Shown here: piece by piece, positions 22,750 to 37,500 of the stretch
How positions within the stretch are numbered: the stretch's first letter is position 1
How the letters are laid out: each line of letters starts with the position of its first letter
NCBI RefSeq assembly: GCF_003590095.1
Contig: NC_039497.1
Coordinates: forward strand, 6,444,691-6,508,690
DNA length: 64,000 nucleotides
Source of the DNA: Trichoplusia ni
Lineage: Eukaryota > Arthropoda > Insecta > Lepidoptera > Noctuidae
Direction: 5' to 3'
Made by a program: the position numbers and the translations under genes
Notes under the pieces: model-generated
What the model saw: only the letters and a program-made list of their open reading frames with translations
The model's database searches: none
What the model was told of the DNA's origin: nothing

Positions 22750-25700
22750 TATGGAGTATTTGGGTAAGCGAAAGTCAGAAATTAAGTAAGGTGTCCTATT
22801 GAGCTTTTACAATACCGAGCAGTGAGCTTATTTAATATAGTTATTATTTAACGAAAGTACAATTACAAAAATTACAATTTGTTCTTATAATTAAAGATCC
22901 TCGCCAAACATTTCGTTTAAAGACGAGAAGTGCTCTTGACGTATCCCTAACTGAAAAGCCCATTCGATTGCTGTCCAAAACTTTCGTGTAGTATAAAATT
23001 GACTATTTATTTCCCCGTCTACATATATGTATAAGTCAACAATTCAATATGTAGAGGTTACGTAAGCAACACCAAATGTTATTCCATTCACCTGAAGTAA
23101 CTATTAGTATCTGTCATCTCTGCCACGAATTCCAGTCACACCCGAATGTTTTGATTCTAACCTCCAAGATTAATAACCGTGCCAATATTTGAATCAAGCT
23201 AAAGGTGCAATTCCGTGCATTGTCGCCGAGCGCCGATCTGTCGAGTGCGCGTAACAGACCCTTTTCTGATACGCGCACCTTTCATCCTTATGCTCTAAGG
23301 CAGTCACCTCGACGCGATGAGCTTTTGAGAAAATACGGGCTGTGATATGATGATGTAGGGGAGACGCATAGTTGTATCCTATGTGGGCTGCGTACGCGAG
23401 AAATCCTGGTCGCTGTGAAACAGGCTGTGATCTACGGCTCAACATATGTCTCCATTCGTAGACCCCATACAGATCTCCCAAATAGCTGTGAATCTAAAAC
23501 TTAAAACCTAAGTATTGTCGCGGACGTATTGCCGCTGGCGGTAGACAGCGTGGCTGTTTTTCACCGCAATCACGGAAATGCACCTTAAACCTCTGAATAA
23601 TCCAACGCATTATTTGCAATTAATTTGTGTCGATTGTATGCCGATTATCCTGTATATCATCTAACTATATTCAAAAGCTGATCGCGATTTGGCCACTCCT
23701 ATTGAAATAAATACATACGTAATTATATAAATTATATTTACTTATAAATCCATTTATTTGCAAGTTTATTACGTGAGCATCTGTTACTTGAGCTTTGACT
23801 GGTGATTAACAAATAACTGTTTAAAAGTGTTACGTAAAATCTATATACATTATTATTGTGGCTTGACAAAAACTAAAGCTAAGTAAACTTTTATATTCAC
23901 ATGGTAAATCTTCCTGTCCGTGATAATTTTAGCCGCACCTACCCACCTACTGAACCTCTCCCTATGGAGAATGTACGTAATAATGTCAAGAGGGGAGATA
24001 TAACTGTTAATAAAGAACTAATTAATTAAATTGTTACACGTGCTTCAAAGGGTCTGGTAATGTGGCTCTGTTATCATGGTAATGACAGCCTTTTGGGACT
24101 TACCTGCTAATTGACTTGTAAAATATTAAATCAAATATGTATCGTTTTTGGAAAATCGAAAATAGGTTGGAATTTAGTCACAAATGCTAATTAAAATTAC
24201 AACAACTTATCTAGAGTACATATCCCTTTGATATCACAACGCCATATAGTCTCAAACTATACTAAGCTTATGAGACGTGACAACTGATAAACATAGTCAA
24301 GGTTTTTTTTAATGCACACACCCAGATTCAGAACAAATGGCCGTCCTCATCACACATAAAAATAAAAGAATTAGTTATTGTAGAGCGGCGCCTCTCTATA
24401 TTTAAGAGGTAGTAGCATTAACCATTTAGCACCGACGAAAATTCTTTCAAACGTAGGTATTAATTATGTCATTATCATTCCAGCCATTGCGTTTCGGCTG
24501 ACAATTATGCGTAATAAAACATTAAAGTTTTGTGATTTGGTACCAATTTGTGTGTTTATTATACCTTTTATCGTCCGTTCGGCTCGTTCAGCAATTATAT
24601 CTAAGCGCCCACAGACTCGACGTTAAATAAAGTTAAATGGTACTCGCATTAAGTTCGTTATAACGAGTAGTAAATAGGTACTGCGTTAGTGCGCGTTTAT
24701 TGAACTCAATACTCTAATAGATTTGTTTATTTAATTTATGAAAATTATTTATGACTTGGTGGATCGACGAGTTATTTTCATCGATCGATTCAATCTTAAT
24801 ACTGCCTGAATAATGATGGTAATTTAACGGATTTGCTGGTATGAATTGTAAATAAAAGTTATAAAAGTAAAGTCTGGAATTTGAAAAGAAAATATTGCGT
24901 TTATTTACTCTGTTAAAGATAAGTACAGTATTGTAAGTTAGCCGCCGCGACAACTCGTGACTACGGTTCAGAACGTTCGACGGTTAGGTCTGAAATTAAT
25001 CCCTTTATTCCGATAAAGTTATATGCGTGAGTAAACCGTTATTAAATCAATTGTTATGTGATTGCTTTAAATTATTCTTCGTTGATAGTTAGTTATTGGG
25101 CAAGCACACTTAAGTCAAAAGAAAAAGTAACACAACATTTAACCAACAACCTATCATTCAAATTATGTATACAGTATGTACGTAAAACACACTTTTTGAT
25201 TGATTGGCACATAGTTGAATTGTTTCCGAGTTGGATATAGTAATAACCTTTAACCAATAGGAAGCAGGATGTTCCGTTCAATTGGAAACGTGAAGAGATC
25301 AGGTTAATGTAACACGGGCACAACGTTTTGTAACAATAATTAATATGGCAATTAAAATTTATACCTATAAATATTTATTAGTTGCATCGCAGTTACAACG
25401 ATTAATCAACGAAACGTTATGTCGGTAACGTAACTATAAACAAGTTATGTCATTGGTCAAACTTATGTTTGTTTACATGTAGCCAGACCGACAGTACTGT
25501 ACACCGCGCAGTGGTAACTCCTTGGCAACAAAAGCACCTTTATAGCAAGGCAGTAAGATCGATTTTTGTATTACGCTAGCAGAACTATGCTTTGTACTGT
25601 AAGTCGAATTCAAAATGTTCGAGAAAATACGGGAACTCAGTGAGTAGTGAGAGGAACAAGAATGCCTTCGTGACGTAACCCGAATAAATCATTTTCAAAA

Positions 25701-26890
25701 TTAGAATTGCAAAACGAATTCCTTTGCCCTTCGGTGAAAGTTATTGGCGCCAATTTTTACGCCACATTTTTTCATCTGTCATTGTTATGTCACTTGAGTA
25801 ATTACGATATTCGGTTTCCTGTTCAATTGAATACGTTTTGTCATACGTCTTGTAGTTTTGTGCATGTTTAAATTATCGTTAAACTTAATGGATGATTTGT
25901 ATTTCCTGATTGATACAGCTTTTTCAGTTTTGATTGTCTTGTTTGAAGTAATTGATGGATTAAGTAACAATAAGGAACATTGAATAATACATTTTAATAG
26001 GTTACTATCCGGAAATAACTTCGGAGACATCTTCGAAAGGTTTTCGAAGAAACATAAAACGATTGCCCTTAGTAACTGATTCCTTACATGTATAGTTGTA
26101 GGACACTCTTCCTATGCTCCAACAAGAAGGAATTTCCTTCTACAACATTTAACTATTAAAACACAGACTGAACAACGGTGACGATTTAGTGTAGGTTCTT
26201 CGTGGAATCTTGTCAATTATCTATGTTTACACAGTTAACATAAGCTAGCAAATACAGATAAGTATCTAGGTACTTGTATTCACATGATCTCTGAAGTCCC
26301 GTTAGCACAGCACTAATCTATCTACCGTAGCATCAGTCTTCACGTATTTAATCAGGCGCTCGTACAATATTTAGCGTAACACGAGAGAGCACTTAACTTA
26401 GGTGTCAGATTCTCGCCCTGAATAACAGTAAATTGTCTCATTGGAAGGGAAAATTTAATCGCTAGGAAAGTACGATGAAAGTGCCGACGTCAGGATGGAA
26501 GGATAGATGATTTTAAGTGTTCCGTACTCAAAAGGTAAAAAATAGAGAGCGCATAGTAACACGTTTGCCGAGTAACGAGTACTAGTAGTAGTTTTACCTA
26601 ATAACGTTTTAATTAAGTAAATGTCTAATTTTGATAAATAGTAAATGAGGAAAGCATTCAATCAGTTTGTTTTATGTTTGTTCTTTAAAAGGATGCAACG
26701 GTTTACTCACGCGTATTGACACGTATGAAAAGGGCCCTAAAAACTTCACTTGTAAACAAGAACTTGTCGCAAAAGAAATCCTATCAGTTATTTTGTAGAA
26801 ATCCATCTGACTAATCAATCATCAATCAAATAGATTTTGTAGTTATTTACGCATTTTTTTAAGATCCAAGATCTTTCGTACCTAGTTACA
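22750..26890. other. No convincing gene; GC-richer patch at 23190-23480
   Basis: Mostly AT-rich. At 23190-23480 composition becomes more balanced, and the minus strand has a 95-codon open frame without recognisable domains. Both strands are fairly open there, so I do not call a gene. A short reverse copy of the GAGATGCCGCTC repeat is at 24382-24405. Confidence 0.45.
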
Positions 26891-26919
26891 CGTGTATAAT
26901 GCTAAAAATATTGGACCTA

Positions 26920-26985
26920 CCCTCACAGCCTATCAAGGTCCACTGCTGGGCATAGGCCCCCAAAAATTGCCCCATAACACCTTCA
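26920..26985 (-). repeat. Retroelement 3'-tail fragment (GGGGGCCTATGCCCAGCAGTGGACC)
   Basis: Read on the minus strand it contains GGGGGCCTATGCCCAGCAG, then TGGACC and ATAGGCTG. This is the 3'-end signature of an abundant lepidopteran non-LTR element and its SINE partners. The usual (GAT)n tail is missing, so the fragment is incomplete. Confidence 0.6.
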
Positions 26986-26999
26986 GCGTCCTCCACCTT

Positions 27000-28480
27000 C
27001 AGCAATACCCAATCAAAAGTAATTCCGAATGTTATAAATCCATCCATTACTCGTCCTGAGTTTACAATATCCGCATTATACTTTAATTGAAGCGAAGACA
27101 ACACGAACCATTGATCGCTAGATGAGCGACATGCATTGCATATTAATTAAACACAAACAAACCTTATTAGTATCTATTTAATATTGGGTTTTCCTTTTCC
27201 TGTTCTATAAAAAAAACATTGCATGACAATTACATACATTTCCGCGCATAACTAATATCCAATAGAAGCATAGTAACATACTGAACACAACTGCTAATTA
27301 GTTTGTCACGAAAAGCGCAGTAATGAGGAACTTTGTACTAATTACCTTGGTTTATTATAGTATGATTCGACCACATCTATAATTATTGACTTTCCATTTT
27401 AAATTCAAAACATACCTTTCCAAACTCAGGGAACACGTATTCGTGGACTACATCAACGCTCTTGTACTTACTACACAGCGATCGAACCTGTACTAAGTCT
27501 TCCTTCACTCAATTCTAAACCAGGATTTTTGACATAATGCAAGTTGTCATCTTTCTCCATCTTTTTCTCAAAACAGTAACAGCGATAAGAACTCACTATT
27601 AATATTAAATGTAGTCTAGAAAGCCTTGACACTGTCTCTATAAAAAGTTCCTATCCGATACATACCAACCTCTTTATTCGAATACAAGACATCTCAATTA
27701 CTCATTCCACGAAGCTAAATCGCTTACTCGATATAAGAGGCGCTAAACACGCGACTAACGATCGAAGTTCAATGATCTTTATCTATGAAATAGATAAAGT
27801 AAAGTAAGATTGGGTATATTACCTAAACTGCAAAAGCAAAAAGTTTGCGATGCCGGTGTCAAAATGTTAAATGTTACTTACTGCAGGTGTTAATTTACAA
27901 GATTTTCGCTGTTTTTGTTGCTGCCAATGCTCATTCTTTGCCCAGCAAATACTATGTTATATGTGGGATATTTATTTATTTAAATTTAATCAATCATGGA
28001 AACTCAAGAGTTTACAATTGACTTGACATCAAAACAAAAAAAGAGCATAAACGCATCGTCCTGGAAGTAGACTGGAATTATTAATTTCTTTTGCAAGTTA
28101 TCAAATACCGAAGCTAGACAATCTTGCGATGGTAATGCAAGACAATATTCACCTCACATGCAGTTAGTTCGAAGTTAAGTGCCAATTGTATGTGACTTGA
28201 CTAGCGTGTGAGATACTATTGACAGTGAAATACGAGGGAGCTTCATAGATAGGATTAATTCAAGTTCGTGTCTCTTATACTGAAATATAGTTTGTGAAAG
28301 AAATATAACTGAATAGTAATTGAGTTTAAAAAAAAGACGAGTAAAAAGATTGGTATAAAAGTAATGAGAACTGAAGAGTCGTTTTGTTTGATGTTGCGAT
28401 TACATAATACATGTAATTAAATCCTATATATGAGTAGGTGTGCTCCGCGATGTGTATGAGGGATTGCAAAGCATGACCAT
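27000..28480. other. No gene seen
   Basis: AT-rich DNA with short, motif-free open frames. Confidence 0.5.
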
Positions 28481-28489
28481 ACAACGACA

Positions 28490-28776
28490 TTAAAGGGCGG
28501 ATGACGTAGCACGGCGGTTCGGGTTTAGTCAGTCAGAGTCTGGTACTACCCGTTCCCACCTACGAGGAAGCGAGTGTCCATGGTGATTCCCCGCCTTACA
28601 TAAAAAGTGTACTGTGCGATGTCACTCGCTGCTAAGTACACAGGTTTCTATACTTATTTCTTGGAAAAACTAGGGACACTTATAGGGTTAACAGTATGTC
28701 TATGTTAATCCAGGGAAATTGTTTCAGTCGTTTGGGCCTCAAGCAGTAAAAACACACACACAGACACACTCACATA
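28490..28776 (+). repeat. Dispersed repeat with CA-rich tail (lepidopteran retroelement type)
   Basis: Words such as GATGACGTAGCACGGCGG, TTAGTCAGTCAGAGTCTGG, ACTACCCGTTCCCACCTACG and TTGGGCCTCAAGC, in this order, match a common moth repeat from memory. It ends in a short ACACACACACAGACACAC tract. It is diverged and has no open frame. The exact family is not known to me. Confidence 0.55.
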
Positions 28777-28799
28777 AAATTGATAATGTGTTAAAATAA

Positions 28800-30600
28800 T
28801 TCACGAAGGCAAAAAGGTATTGATTAGTTGTTGACATTGTAGAGAAGGCGATAAGGTTGTTTATTTGACAGCTTAGTTAGCATTACAGCGCTACTTAATT
28901 AATACCAATTATATTTCAATTATAATTAGAAAAAAATACGCTTATCGATCGTCAATTAACATAATTAATACAGTTTTCAACCTTGGACATAAAGTGAGAT
29001 CTATCATTTTATTTTAGTCGGTGCGCTTTGTCTACTACCTATTCTAACGATGTATAAGATAAAAAGTGACATATTTCGCTACATTTTTCCGGAATAATAG
29101 TTTTTTTTTTGTTAGACAATGTGTCAACTATATTGATATCCATATTTAATTAACGTTGCCTAGCTACTATAAGCGTATAGAGGTAACTAACATAAAAGCA
29201 CAGACTTTAATCTGCGCCTTCGTGATAGGCGCATAATTGGGTGATAATTATAATGCCTTTTTCATTAACTTTATACAGTGCCAAGTTTTAGGATTATTCG
29301 TTTAATAAAAGGAATTTTAAACGTTTAATGTAGGAAAATGCTTGCACTTGGACGACCACTACTGCGCTTCGTGACCGATACTGCTATTAATATTAATCAT
29401 TTCCTTATAACAACATGTCGCTACTGATCTCTATATTAAGCAACACAGAATTGACAGTTCTTTGATAATAAACAAATTACTCGATTTTGTAAAACACCTG
29501 AATATCTGAAAACCATTTTAATATTCTTGGATTAAAAACAAATAATGTGAAAGGGTTCGTTATAAAACAACTGAAAAAATTTGAGTATCATTATTGCAAG
29601 CAATAAGCCAGTTATATCTCCATGTGTCTATCCATAGGAAGTTTTTGAATTAACTTAAAAAAAAAACTCCCTGAACTTTGTTACTTTTCTGCGCTTAGAT
29701 TAAACTGCGATTCGCGCAACAAAAATCAGTAAATCTGCAAACGTCACTAGGAGAAACGGAATACGGAAATTGAAACCTACTTGGCTGCGATAAAAGCACG
29801 CGGAACCCGTCCTTTATGAATATAGTTTTATGTTTTCTAGAAAACATAGCAGAACGAAATCCGAAACGAGAAGTCTTTGAAATGCTGTTATCCCTTTACA
29901 AGTCTACCGCTAAAAAGCTTTTTTAAAAATAAACCGTTTTTGTTGAGTTGGTGTCTTGATTTAGATTTTATGTGATTAGACATAGAAAATAAAAAGTATT
30001 TCCAGTTTCATATTGGTAAAGTCTGGCGCAGACAAAAAAACTCCGATGCGTTTATACATATATGCTATGTTCAAGTTTGTTCGCGCATGGTTACAAAAAT
30101 GGCAAAATGGCATTTAACGGACCAATTACGTGACACTAAAAAATAACGTTCTCACCTAATACTATGGGGTAATAATTAATGGTGTCCATATTAATTTGAT
30201 CTTTTCTCAAGCGTACATAATACAAAATATTGATATTGCATACAAAATAATAAACCGTCTTCATTTCTTTGAAAATATGTCAGGACAAAAACGGACATAC
30301 TTTATATTTCATCATAATTTAAATTAAAATCATGTCAATGCAATGCAATCATGCATTTCTACTCTATGTTACATTTCATGTCAGTAACATTGTCACTTGC
30401 ATTGATCGAGTAACAAAATAGTTTAGTCATTACATTGACCGCATCATGCATATATTCATGTCTCGAGGAAATGCTCTGTTATCGAGCATTATATTACAAT
30501 AACATATTTATATATTCCACGCCTACGAAACACCTTGTGTATAGAATTAGGTTTGTCAGTACAGTGACGAGTAAATTAGGGACTTGGAAAGAGATTCTTA
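28800..30600. other. No gene seen
   Basis: AT-rich DNA without recognised features. Confidence 0.5.
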
Positions 30601-30614
30601 TATACTTGTGATTT

Positions 30615-30720
30615 AGTAAATGACTAGTATTTTGGTCTTGCGGTTCTAAGCTTGGATTTCTATAGTATGTTTGAACGAGGTGGAGGTTCGATCCCATCGC
30701 ATTTATATTTGGTGTTAATA
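30615..30720 (+). repeat. tRNA-like fragment with a perfect B box (SINE relic)
   Basis: GGTTCGATCCC at 30685-30695 matches the RNA polymerase III B box. A proper A box at the right distance is not visible and no cloverleaf can be drawn, so this is more likely a decayed tRNA-derived SINE than a tRNA gene. The minus-strand open frame of 98 codons across it is not a gene. Confidence 0.35.
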
Positions 30721-30799
30721 TTTTTTTGATTAAAGCTGTAGGTTTGGCTATGAACACTAAACCGCTTTGTTGTTTTATCTGTGCGTTCATGCGTCGGTA

Positions 30800-31820
30800 T
30801 TTTACTAATTAAAATGTCACAGCAAATCGCTCCCAGGGTTGTACTTAACTATAATCTACTTAGTCATAAGGTTGCCTAAATATTAAGATTCCCACTGGCC
30901 TCTGAAATTCAATTGGATTGCAACTGAGTCATAGAATGTTATGTATTGCAGACAATGTAACGAGAAGGACAATGTTGAGGTAGGTTCGTTTAAGTTATTT
31001 GGTTCGGTTAAAGTCTATCAAGAATACACTTCGAGACTAAGTCATATTGGCGAGTTTTGTTTTCATCACTTATCATATGAAACGTGGACTACCTATGCAC
31101 CTATATTTAATAGGAAATCATGACATTTTTAAGCAGTAAATTATGAGAGTTGATCCACTATAGTTTCCAGCGGATACAGTTTTATTTGCACGCAACTTAA
31201 ATATGAAAATCATCCTGCTTAATTAAATATACAACCGGTTTGAAATAAAAACTACTGAGCCCGAACTTGACAATTTTTTTATGGGACCAAATGACAGCTA
31301 ACAAAATAAAATATTATTATTAATTAAGAGTTTTCAATCGTCAATCATTCTGTATTCATTTGCCTTAAGATGTTTTGTCGTCTATATTAAATTATTCAAC
31401 TCGCAAATTTATATACTAACTTGCCAATCAAATATCCCACATAACATTTACACCAGCATAATTGACTTAATTTATTCCTTTAACATACCAAACGTACATT
31501 ATTCCAAATATATTACATTAAATTTATAGTGGTGGCACGCGACACATGTTTAATTACAAATACATGTTTTCTGACATGTGCTATTCGTAATTCTGGTGGA
31601 ATTAATTAGATAGACGTATAAATAATGTGACCATACGTCCCGTTTTGGGCGGGACAGTCCTGTTTGTTGTAGTAAGTAACATGAATAGTGATTAATTTAA
31701 GTAACTTAAAAGAAATTTGAGACAAAGTGACACCTGTTTTTTTTTTAATTTTACTTTTTTCTCCTGAGCACATTTTATAGACAGTATAATGTTAGCCTAA
31801 AATAGATCTCGATGGCGTTT
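30800..31820. other. No gene seen
   Basis: AT-rich. A short stretch at about 31628-31670 (GTCCCGTTTTGGGCGGGACAG) looks like a fragment of a dispersed repeat, with a small GTCCCG/CGGGAC stem. Confidence 0.4.
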
Positions 31821-31823
31821 AAT

Positions 31824-31880
31824 TGGGGAGGCCTATGTCCAGCAATGGACGAATATGGGCTGATGATGATGATGATAATG
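31824..31880 (+). repeat. Retroelement 3' tail ending in a (GAT)n microsatellite
   Basis: GGGGAGGCCTATGTCCAGC, AATGGACGAATATGGGC and then TGATGATGATGATGATAATG form the textbook 3' end of an abundant lepidopteran non-LTR element. The (GAT)n tail marks the insertion end. The 5' part is lost or not recognisable, and no target-site duplication was found. Confidence 0.65.
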
Positions 31881-31889
31881 TTGACCGCC

Positions 31890-34800
31890 CCTCCCTTGAA
31901 TAAATTCATCAAGCTTCCCGCAAACAAGTAAAATAAATGGCCACATAACGTATTTAATAAGTAATTAACACATTTTACGGCTTATGACTCTCTGTCTGTC
32001 TATAGAGGTAATTGTGATCCGAATGGGCACGTGCGTTTCGTATTTAATAAACAAGATTAATTCTTGTAGAGTTTCACGCTCTTAACAGATTTGGCAAAAT
32101 TGTAAGTTATTTCATCGGATTTCTTTTATTAATCTCTAAGCTTTACCTTGGTTGTCAAAAATACTTGATTTTTGTGACTTCATACAGTATTAAATCATTT
32201 ATTTATCAATATTTTTTCTATAATTATTATCTTGCCGTCTGCCCAATTTAGCTAAAGCATTTTGTTTACATAATTGAATTTGAAAAACGTACTTGTAATT
32301 GGAGTCCAGTGACCAATCCATTTTCTTATTGCTAATCTTATTGACGTTATAAAAGATTTTGAGGGCATGATGGACTTATTATAGCATCTTCATCTCATGA
32401 GGGAGTTTTCGCAAGCTAGGGGTCAATCCAGATGCGCGTCTTGTGACGTCATGTGGCTTATTTAGTGTTGTTCTCTTTTTAGGCATAATTCCAGACTTAA
32501 CACTCCCACCAAAATATTGCAAACAAGTGTTGGATGACCTAATTTTATTTTACGCTATTCTTATGAAGGAGGTCGTTAACCTTTACGAGATAGATAATTT
32601 TGGTGTTGGTTGCCAGTTATAATACTATTGTTTTAGTCATTTGCATTATAAAATTCTATAGAAAGAAGTGATGATGGCCTTATTTAAACGAGATTCATCG
32701 TTTTACCGAAACTGTGACTTATGGTTATTGTTATAAGGAATATCTTTGCTTTTTGGGTCACACTATAAAGAATGTTATGTAAGAGAGTGCCAAGTTCTGA
32801 CAGCGTAAGGGAGAAATGGTCCATTATGGTAATTTATACGGACGCGCGGAATAACATACTCCATTGTCGTCGATACTTTTATCATTATAGGCGTAACAGC
32901 TGTCGGTAAAGCCTAGACTTTAAATGCCGTTTGTCTCCATCATGTTATATTATTCGTTATTCTAGAACTATGAACTATAGAAAAAAACTAAGTGGGATGT
33001 TCTAAATAATGCCATTTATTGGTGTTAATGAATTTACATAATATAAAACAATTCTTAAAATTCGACCTTCGTACAAAAATGGTATCATTCAATAAATTAC
33101 GTACCCTTCTTCTGACACTGTCGGGTAAAAATAAAAACTATATTTACTACAGTTTGTGTAACTACAAGACGGGAGTATTTCGAGACATCCCTCCGTATAT
33201 AATATGGAGAATGTTTGTTTTGGGGCACGATAATGTATGCAAATTGTTTGTTTTTGTTTATCCCACGGAGGGGACAGACCTTTGCGATAATAAAAACATG
33301 GGTGCCACCATACCGTCATAAACTTTGTTGATTTTTCTTTTGTTTGACAGTAAACTTGTTTGCTTCTTGCTTTTTTTAAAATTTGTGAATATTTTTTGGA
33401 ATCTTTTAGTTTTGATTATTTATTAACTGATATTGAATTAGGATGTACACATTGTACACACTGCTAGTTATGCAGATTAATAAGTACAACTTATTTCTCA
33501 CTTAAAACATCAAACCAATAAGTCATGTCGTTTCCGTTAATTTATTATGTTTCTATCTTATCTGCATAACGAACTCGGTGTGCTACCGTGCACTGAGTAA
33601 AAACACGCTATCAGTGCCAATATAGAGAGTCGGTCAGAAGTTCAACTTAACAATAAAAACGTTATTTTATCTAAGAGCTGGAGAGCAGTGGAAATAAGCA
33701 TAAAGTTAACTTGAAAAGGACTTAAAGTAAAAATAAGTTATTTATGTTTGGAATTTGCAAAATAGGCAACAGTAATAAGGGCCAAATAAAAAAAAGGATT
33801 TCGTCTACGTTTTTAGGAGCTCTATTTGGTCATTAAACGATTTCATTAAACAATTCTTTGAACTACTGGAAACGTAACCACCTAAGGCAGTCTTCAACAG
33901 CAGAAGCTTTCGAACTCGAATTGTTGTCATTTTCCACAGCTGTAAAAATACGTACAATTATAATTAAGCCTTCTGTTCTCACTGTCTTGTGGTTAATTCT
34001 TGCACATAGTCGAAATACTTGTGAATAGTAAGTCTTAGGTAGGGCGTTGGAGAGCGAAAGCGGTACGTTACGCGGCAATTCCACTTTATTTGGACTAATA
34101 TTAATATTATACGATTTTAACTCGTAAAACGTTATAATAGAAACCGATCCCTGTTTATTCCACTTTCGCTTTTATACAAAAACCTGTATTGTTTGTTATG
34201 TCTCACCAAGATAATTTATTTTGATCGCTCGAAACTAGAATTCTATATCAATTTGGATAGTCGAAATAAAACGATTTGTAGTATTTTCTACTCGGGTAAA
34301 AATAATAGTATTAATGCTTTAAAACATTCTCGGAAACAACAGGTAAAAACCTAGATAAAGCAACATTACGTTTTGTTGAATCTCGCGAACTGAATCGAGT
34401 AAATTTGCGCGATTCGTTCAAGCGCTAACCGCTTACGCGCTTGGAGGAATAAAATTTACACTATCACAAATGAGGTTTATTCATATTTTGTGGTATTTTT
34501 ACACTGTACCATTGAAGTGACTTATTTAATGATCATTTGGAGAAAAGCTCATGCATAAAGCAAATAAGTGTTCTGCCTTTTTGGGCAGATTGTAACAACG
34601 TTTAATTTCGGATCAATTTCCATTAAAAGAAGTTATTTTTAACCGTGTGATATAACTTCCAGGTTAATAATGCACTTAACGTCTGCAAACTCGTTTCTTC
34701 TTTCTATTTTTAGTCTGATTACCGAATTGTCCCCTTTTTTGTTTATCTTCGAATACTTTTTAAACTTGGTCTTTTTAATAACTGGCGAACACACAAACAC

Positions 34801-37340
34801 TGACATATGACTGAAGATGACGTATGTTGCACAATATCACTGCTATATTTGCTTTTATATGGCTGTGTGACATGAGGTGACAAATAGATAATCTAAATAT
34901 TTTTTTCAAGCGAGAGATATACTTACTTAATTATTAGCTATGAACAAAAATGTAGAGAAGTAAGTTTAGTTATTTCATATCTGTTTACGAGTATTTTCGT
35001 CAAGTTTGACTAACTTCGCCTACCGCTCCGTCAGGCGAACACGCCGCTACTTCGGGTCCGAGACTGGTAGGGTACTCCCGATAACTACACCTGAGTAAAC
35101 CATTTTCAAATAATTATGAATCCACCTCTTAGAAGTTATTATCATAACTCATTAAGCTTATTTCTTACTTACCAGTACCACACGCATTGGTCCCTTACCA
35201 TTAATACCTCGAAAATATATGCTCTCGTTATTTTTAATTGCTTAATTTCAATTATCGGTTTGTTTACCTTACAAAATTTTAACAGTTAATGTAAAAGTAC
35301 AAACTACATTCACTTCAATAAAAAAAAAACTTTTATTTAGTGCACTCCATTATTACGTAATACGTATGATTTATAGCTTTAATTGATATTGAATAATGGG
35401 TACTTAAATAAGATTTTTTGGTTGTGATTAACAAATCTTTAACAGATTTTTTTTTAATTAAAAGAAGTAAAAAGTCGAATGAAAAGGAGATTTACATTTA
35501 TAGTCATTTACAGTTGTTTGATTACAAGAAAAAAATATACATTACGCGTTATGAAGGGAACTATAACTAGTATATTGTTTGTAGCTTGGTATAAAATTGT
35601 CCTAAGTAAAGGCTCACACGACATTTTTCCTACCTGAAAGAATTATTTATAGGGTGTGGAACAATGGCTACTGTACCAGGTGTTGTCAACTAATACTCTT
35701 TCATCCTTAATCAGCTCCTAATGACATGTTTTCGTTGTGTGGTCCGCGGTCTAAAAATACCAATGGCACCGCACTAATTTGTCGAACTAATCTGTCAGCT
35801 CGTTAATTTAAAACGAAATATCTTCAAGAAGATTGTTCTAAGGGTCAAACTGTGTTATACGATAGAATGTTTCTTCCTTTTCTTTCAACGAGTTCTTCTT
35901 GTTCAGAAGTAGTTGTTAAATTATCAAAATATTAGATATCAGTAAATTCACAACAAAACAGCTTACCAGTTGTCACCAGTCGATTGAAAAGTGTAGTGTT
36001 GGATAAATATTTTATTTTAGAAGAGGTAGAAAATAATTGTTGAATTCAAAGAGATGCAGAAGTATTTACGTATAGAATACAACAGAAGTATGTTTTAAAC
36101 CATCACCGAATAAACCCTCCTTTCTCCCACCCATTCAAAAGCCCAAAGAGTTTCAGCAGCCACTAAGTCTGTCTGTGAAATCACTTCCCGGTAAGGGAAT
36201 CAGTCGTCACGCCCATTATCCCGGCATGGTGTTTTGTTTTCACCATGGGCGGCAGCTGTCCTCGTAACGTATTTATAACTGGGTTCAAATAAGACGCGGA
36301 AGCAACCGTTTGATATAAGGAACGAATGCAGGAATTTGGAATAGAGATGTTTTAAAAAGATTAGAGAGTTTTATTTTGTTTAGTTTGTGCTGTTTTTGGT
36401 TGATGATTAAGAATATACAGTGATAAATATAAGATTGTAATCGCCTCTCTCATTCCAGAGTAAAATTGGTGTCATTTTGTGTTTATTATACTACCTCTTG
36501 AGGAAGGTACACAATTAGGTTTGTTTTTTAATATTAACGATTTTTTTTCATAATACTTTACCTGGCTGTCTAATAAGTCTGGCTTGGTAGTAGTTTTTTT
36601 TGAGGACATTTTTTTGTTGTTAAAACAATGTTATTGGATTGTCTGTAATTGTATTACATTTACATTATTGCAAACAATTTAATTGATTTCTATTAAGAAC
36701 AAGAACTGACCATATTTTGCAGTAATAGTTCCTTTTCCTCGATTTTACACAAGACGACGACTACATAAATCTTACTTAAATCTAATAGTTATAAAAGAAA
36801 GATACTTAAATTATCGTTGATAATAACTTGCCGTCTCTTTACAATATTAGATAGTAACTCAAGACTATAGTAATGTACATTCACAGATTTCACAGTCTTT
36901 TGTTTAGACCAGTATATGAAAGCGCTAATGACTCGGCGCCAACAAAACGACCGCAAAATATATAACCAGTAATGTCTCTATAACCCAGTATACCCACTAT
37001 ATAGAGATAGTATAATAGTTTATAGAATAGTATATACTATATACCCACAACCGCTCGTTACTTATAATTGATGTGATTTCACATGTATTAGACAAAATTA
37101 GGTGTTACGTAATCATTTTAGATTGTGTTACCTACATAAATTGATTTTAATTCATCAGCTTCGATTTACTTTCGGTAATAATTTTTATAGAGTTATTTTT
37201 TAAGATTCTTGTAATGTAACTTATTTTGTAGATTTATTACATACGATCATTGTTCGCACGAGTATTTTTGTGATCGCTCAAGTTGTTGGTGTATAATGAT
37301 TTGATTTATAAAATGATGTTTAATTTAGTGCCAGAAAAAA
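31890..37340. other. No gene seen
   Basis: Long AT-rich stretch with no convincing exon. GC-richer patches are at 34985-35090 and 36150-36260; the second includes a small ATGGTG/CACCAT hairpin. A low-complexity TATA/ACCCA patch is at about 36980-37045. Confidence 0.5.
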
Positions 37341-37349
37341 ACAAAATGC

Positions 37350-37500
37350 CAATTCCTAGAAAATTTGCTAGCGGTATCACCCGCCTGGGTGTCGGTTATA
37401 GCTGGAAAAACTCATCAAAATCGGTCGTTTGAACATAAACATGTAACAAGCATACAAATATACTCACATACTTTTGCAATTACAATATAAGTGCTACAGG
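37350..37500 (-). repeat. Degraded dispersed repeat (CATCAAAATCGGTC type)
   Basis: The words ATCACCCGCCTGGGTG and AACTCATCAAAATCGGTCG, followed by a run of ACA- and CATA-rich sequence, resemble an abundant lepidopteran repeat. The opposite orientation is seen at 55535-55625. The copy is diverged. Confidence 0.4.

Noticed and set aside
24095..24120. Minus-strand ratchet-like site (AGCAG/GTAAGTCCC)
   Set aside because: The upstream sequence lacks a pyrimidine tract, so it is a weak acceptor.
30685..30695. tRNA gene
   Set aside because: Only a B box is present; no A box or cloverleaf could be drawn.
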